The notes beneath the pieces are model-generated. The model searched no databases, had not been told where the DNA came from, and saw nothing but the letters and a program-made list of their open reading frames with translations. From assembly GCF_014642275.1 (NCBI RefSeq), contig NZ_BMIM01000001.1, positions 310,001-374,000 on the forward strand: a stretch of DNA of 64,000 nucleotides, given 5' to 3'. The stretch's first letter is position 1. Each line of letters opens with the position of its first letter. The stretch comes from Flavobacterium lutivivi. Its GTDB lineage: Bacteria; Bacteroidota; Bacteroidia; Flavobacteriales; Flavobacteriaceae. Shown here one piece after another: positions 60,446 through 64,000 of the stretch. Made by a program: the position numbers and the translations under genes.

Positions 60446-62137
60446 ATGAAATTATTCTTTTTTTTTCTTTTTTTTCCATTGTATATCTATTCTCAAACAA
60501 GCTATCCAAAAGATTATTTTGTTTCACCTCTTGATATACCACTTCAATTATCAGGGAATTTTGGCGAACTAAGACCTAATCATCTTCACTCTGGTTTTGA
60601 TTTTAAAACATTGCAAAGAGAAGGACTAAATGTAAAAGCAGCAGCATCTGGTTATGTTTCAAGAATTAAAATATCAGAGTCTGGATATGGAAAAGCAATA
60701 TACATAGCGCATCCAAATGGTTTTACTACTGTTTATGGGCATCTTCAATCGGGTTATGGAAAATTTGAAAACAAAATAAAAGAGTTGCAATATAAAGCGC
60801 AATCATATGAAATAGATGTTCTGCTGGAACCAAATGAACTCGTTGTTGATAAAGCCGAATTGATTGCTTTCTCTGGAAATACTGGTGGTTCTGATGGTCC
60901 ACATCTTCATTTTGAAATTAGAGATACACAATCAGAAAAAATCATAAATCCGATGTTTTTTGGTTTCGATTCTGTAATTGCTGACACGAAAAAACCGAAT
61001 GTTACTTCACTAATTGTTTATCCAATTACGGATAGTACAAAGGTTAATCAATCAAAAATTCCAATTGCTTTAGGTTTATATCAGCAAAAAGATGGTTCCT
61101 ATCTTGCCGAAAAAGTTGGAGCCAATGGTAAAATTGGTTTTGGAATAATTTCAACAGATTATGATAACGTTTCTTGGAATGGGAATGGGATATATAAAGC
61201 TGAAGTATCTATTGATGGTATGAAAACATTTAGTTATTGCTTCAGCACATTTTCATTTGATGAAACAAGATTAGTGAACGCTTTAATTGATTATGAACGC
61301 TATAAAAAATTAAAGCAAAGGGTTCAAAAATTATTTATGCAAAAAGTTTACCCGTTAAGTATTATCAACAGTAATCAATACAACGGTATAATTACAGTTT
61401 CTCCAGCGTTTAGAAAAAATATTGTGTTAGAAGTTTCTGATTTTGCTGGAAATACCACAAAAATTGATATTCCTGTTGAATATTCCAATGAAACTGTAGT
61501 GGTTGATCCGCCAAAAGTGAAATCAAAATATTTTATAAAATCAAGTAGAGAAGCTATATTTTCTAAAGAAAATGTAACGGTTAGTTTCCCCGAAAACACT
61601 TTTTACCAAGATTTTGAAATGAATTTTGATGTAAAAGATTCTGTTTTACAACTTCATCAAGATGTTGTTCCAGCCTTCAAAAACTTTGCTATTTCATTTG
61701 TTGACAGTACATCAACAATTGATGATAAAAAATTTATTGCCTACCATAACGGAAAAAAATGGACATATTGCACAACAAAATATGCCAATAATACGTTTAC
61801 TACCTATCAAAAAACTTTAGGTCAATATCAATTGATGAAAGATGTCACGAGCCCAAAAATTTCGATTACCAAAGACATCAACGGAAAATGGATTTCTGAC
61901 CAAAAAGAGTTGAAATTTATTGTTTCAGATGATTTGTCAGGAATAAAAACCTATAATGGTTATATTAATGGAAAGTGGATTTTGCTAGAATATGAAAGCA
62001 AAACAAAAACACTAAAACATGCTTTTTCTGATGGAGTAGTAGATGAAGGAAAAAACGATTTAAAAGTTATAGTTACTGATAATGTTGGAAATTCTACTAT
62101 ATTTGAAACACAATTTTTTAGAAGTCAAAAACCTTAA
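60446..62137 (+). CDS. M23 family metallopeptidase (LytM-like)
   Basis: A 563-aa exported peptidase with a signal peptide at 1-16. The catalytic LytM domain at about 30-170 has HLHSGFDFKT for the first His/Asp, YGHL and the HLHFEI that ends the metal site. The long C-terminal part is beta-rich, with Ig-like strands. Cuts peptidoglycan cross-links or regulates amidases. An AAGGAG sequence lies two bases before the ATG, too close for an ideal Shine-Dalgarno. The upstream 190-base gap has no other gene. Confidence 0.92.
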   Translation: MKLFFFFLFFPLYIYSQTSYPKDYFVSPLDIPLQLSGNFGELRPNHLHSGFDFKTLQREGLNVKAAASGYVSRIKISESGYGKAIYIAHPNGFTTVYGHLQSGYGKFENKIKELQYKAQSYEIDVLLEPNELVVDKAELIAFSGNTGGSDGPHLHFEIRDTQSEKIINPMFFGFDSVIADTKKPNVTSLIVYPITDSTKVNQSKIPIALGLYQQKDGSYLAEKVGANGKIGFGIISTDYDNVSWNGNGIYKAEVSIDGMKTFSYCFSTFSFDETRLVNALIDYERYKKLKQRVQKLFMQKVYPLSIINSNQYNGIITVSPAFRKNIVLEVSDFAGNTTKIDIPVEYSNETVVVDPPKVKSKYFIKSSREAIFSKENVTVSFPENTFYQDFEMNFDVKDSVLQLHQDVVPAFKNFAISFVDSTSTIDDKKFIAYHNGKKWTYCTTKYANNTFTTYQKTLGQYQLMKDVTSPKISITKDINGKWISDQKELKFIVSDDLSGIKTYNGYINGKWILLEYESKTKTLKHAFSDGVVDEGKNDLKVIVTDNVGNSTIFETQFFRSQKP

Positions 62138-62146
62138 ATAAACAGT

Positions 62147-64000
62147 TTGAAAGCAAAATTTATCCTCTCGATTTTATTTTTAATATTTTCAATAAAAGCA
62201 TTTTCTCAAAATGCAACAGCCAAAGTTGCCGGAATTGTTCTAGACGAGAAAAACCAACCTGTAGAAGGCGTAAATGTGAGTTATTTATCGAAATCGGTAT
62301 CTACAAATGCAGATGGTTTTTATACAATTACTGTTCCTGCCAATCAAAAAGTGGTTTTAATTTTTACGCATGTTTCATTAAAAAAAATCACAGCAACACT
62401 ACAATTAAAACCTGGTGAGAATTTTGAGTTTCATGTGGCAATGAGTGAAAATGCTGAGCAACTCAATGATGTTGTTATTACAAATAACAGAAGAAGAGTT
62501 CAAGGAATTACAACTTTAGAACCTGAAACAGTTAGAAAAAATCCAAGTGCCAATGCAGGTGTTGAAAGTGTTTTAAAAACATTTGGAGGTGTTAGTGGCA
62601 ATAACGAGTTAAGTTCTGGTTATAATGTTCGTGGTGGAAATTATGACGAGAATTTGGTTTATGTAAATGAAATAGAAGTTTATCGTCCGTTTTTAATTCG
62701 TTCTGGGCAACAAGAAGGATTGAGTTTCACGAATACAGATATGGTTCAAAACGTGGATTTCTCTGCTGGTGGTTTTCAAGCAAAATATGGTGATAAATTG
62801 TCATCTGTGTTAGACATCACCTACAGAACTCCAAAGAAATTTGCATTGGCTGCCGAAGCTAGTTTTCTAGGAGGAAGTCTTACATCTGATTTTGTTTCTA
62901 AGAATAAAAAATGGTCTAATATCACAGGGGTTCGATTCAGAGATAATTCACTTTTGGTAAACAGTCAAGAAACACAAACCAATTATCGTCCAACTTTCAT
63001 TGATGTTCAATCGATTGTTAATTTCAACCCAAACAATAAATGGAATTTTAGCCTTTTGGGTAATGCCTCTCAAAACAAATACAATTATCAACCGTTAACT
63101 CGTCAAACAAATTTTGGAACAATTGATGAGCCAATAGCGTTACAAGTTTATTATGAAGGACAAGAAAAAGATAAATATCAAACACTTTTTGGTGCTTTCA
63201 AAACAGTTTTCAATTCAAATGAAAACAATATTTATAAACTGATAACTTCTATTTATCACACACAAGAGCAAGAATACTATGATATTGATGCTGCCTACTA
63301 CTTAGGCGAAGTAGATACAAATATTGGTTCAGAAACACTAGGCGAAGTCACATTCAACCGTGGAATTGGCTCTCAACTCAATCATGCTAGAAATGATTTA
63401 GACGCTTTGATTGTTAATGCAGAAGTAAAAGGAACACATTTTATAGATTTTAAAAAACATCAAATTGATTGGGGAATAAAATATACTCGCGAAAGCATTC
63501 GAGACAGAATTGTAGAATGGGAAGTTATTGACTCTGCTGGTTTTTCGATAAATCCACCAATTATCGATTTGCCACACAATGATCAACCTTATCATCCATA
63601 TATTGGTCCATTGGTTCCTTATCAAAACATTAGAGCTACAAATTTTGTAGATATTGATAGAATTTCTGGTTATGCTCAATGGAGTTTTAAAGACCAAATA
63701 GGAACAAGCGATTATTGGATAAATGCTGGTGTTAGAATGCATAATTGGAAAGTTTCTGGCGATGGGATTGACAATGCAAAAAGCCAAACTGTTTTCAGCC
63801 CAAGAGTTCAATTTACTTTAAAACCCGATTGGGACAAAAAAGACATGCTTTTCCGATTGGCAGTTGGGTATTATCATCAACCACCATTTTACAGAGAGCT
63901 AAGGGATTCTTTGGGAATTGTGCGTCCAAATGTGAAAGCACAGCAATCCATACATTTTGTATTGAGCAATGATTATAATTTTAAAATGTACAATAGGAAT
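62147..64000 (+). CDS. TonB-dependent receptor (3'-truncated by the window)
   Basis: An outer-membrane receptor continuing past the window, 618 codons visible. The start is TTG (MKAKFILSILFLIFSIKAFSQ), nine bases after the stop of the M23 gene, giving a signal peptide. A carboxypeptidase-regulatory-like domain follows (VAGIVLDEKNQPVEGVNV), then a plug domain (NNRRRVQGITTLEPETVRKNP; VRGGNYDENLVYVNEIEVY) and barrel strands. No ATG is near that keeps the signal peptide. Substrate unknown; no SusD gene is visible. Confidence 0.93.
   Translation, partial: MKAKFILSILFLIFSIKAFSQNATAKVAGIVLDEKNQPVEGVNVSYLSKSVSTNADGFYTITVPANQKVVLIFTHVSLKKITATLQLKPGENFEFHVAMSENAEQLNDVVITNNRRRVQGITTLEPETVRKNPSANAGVESVLKTFGGVSGNNELSSGYNVRGGNYDENLVYVNEIEVYRPFLIRSGQQEGLSFTNTDMVQNVDFSAGGFQAKYGDKLSSVLDITYRTPKKFALAAEASFLGGSLTSDFVSKNKKWSNITGVRFRDNSLLVNSQETQTNYRPTFIDVQSIVNFNPNNKWNFSLLGNASQNKYNYQPLTRQTNFGTIDEPIALQVYYEGQEKDKYQTLFGAFKTVFNSNENNIYKLITSIYHTQEQEYYDIDAAYYLGEVDTNIGSETLGEVTFNRGIGSQLNHARNDLDALIVNAEVKGTHFIDFKKHQIDWGIKYTRESIRDRIVEWEVIDSAGFSINPPIIDLPHNDQPYHPYIGPLVPYQNIRATNFVDIDRISGYAQWSFKDQIGTSDYWINAGVRMHNWKVSGDGIDNAKSQTVFSPRVQFTLKPDWDKKDMLFRLAVGYYHQPPFYRELRDSLGIVRPNVKAQQSIHFVLSNDYNFKMYNRN

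Noticed and set aside
63398-63811. Minus-strand ORF of 137 codons at the right edge
   Set aside because: It is the shadow of the TonB-dependent receptor, which is open in frame from 62147 to the window end.

Overview
The window is an AT-rich chromosomal segment of a member of the Bacteroidota, most likely a Flavobacterium-like species. The evidence is a gliding/type IX secretion-type C-terminal sorting domain (27859-30465), a TonB-dependent receptor with a carboxypeptidase-like N-terminal domain at the right edge, families typical of the phylum (DUF4290, DUF5686, DUF2279), promoters of the Bacteroidota form TTG-N17-23-TAnnTTTG, few Shine-Dalgarno sequences, and several TTG starts coupled to an upstream stop.

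Left flank (1-30694), ordinary chromosome: a three-gene periplasmic chaperone locus (PpiC/SurA-type proteins) followed by a MoxR ATPase; an acyltransferase; aconitase; a GAPDH with a long N-terminal extension; an HtrA/Deg protease; dapF, a GNAT gene, mltG and a DUF2279 gene as a tightly overlapping run; a dnaA block with DnaA-box-like sites upstream; ribD, prmC and hisS; and a large type IX cargo protein. Between prmC and an ABC-type permease sits a four-helix-bundle (S23/IVP family) gene bordered by short repeats in opposite orientation.

Centre (30695-41999): an integrated element of about 11.3 kb in the 3' part of an elongator-type tRNA-Met(CAU) gene. It is bounded by a perfect 44-bp direct repeat. 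Just inside each end lie two copies of TTCCTTACTC(C) with an identical 13-bp period, probable arm-type integrase sites. The element carries a tyrosine integrase with an overlapping small DNA-binding (Xis-like) gene, a small serine recombinase, and a minus-strand protein with an HTH-like N-terminus and HUH/Rep-like motifs. It also carries a 117-nt nested hairpin with a possible extra pairing, followed by a collinear run of seven genes whose products are mostly membrane, exported or lipoprotein. That run includes a zinc-ribbon membrane protein, a DUF4359/DUF1036-like protein, a 50-aa membrane peptide and a penicillin-binding-protein-like lipoprotein whose KTG motif is altered. No known defence, resistance or conjugation module is recognisable. 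This is the part of the window most likely to hold an undescribed system, probably one acting at the cell envelope.

Right flank (41958-64000), ordinary chromosome again: tRNA-Met, a START-like protein, a class IV aminotransferase, YqgE, HU, fmt, recQ, DUF493/DUF4290/murA (with Asp in place of the fosfomycin-target Cys), a DUF5686 outer-membrane protein, aroQ, two divergent paralogous beta-barrel proteins, xerD, a PAS histidine kinase with its response regulator, rny, a probable 6S RNA, zapA with a coiled-coil partner, an M23 peptidase and a truncated TonB-dependent receptor. Housekeeping themes are envelope biogenesis, cell division and chromosome maintenance.
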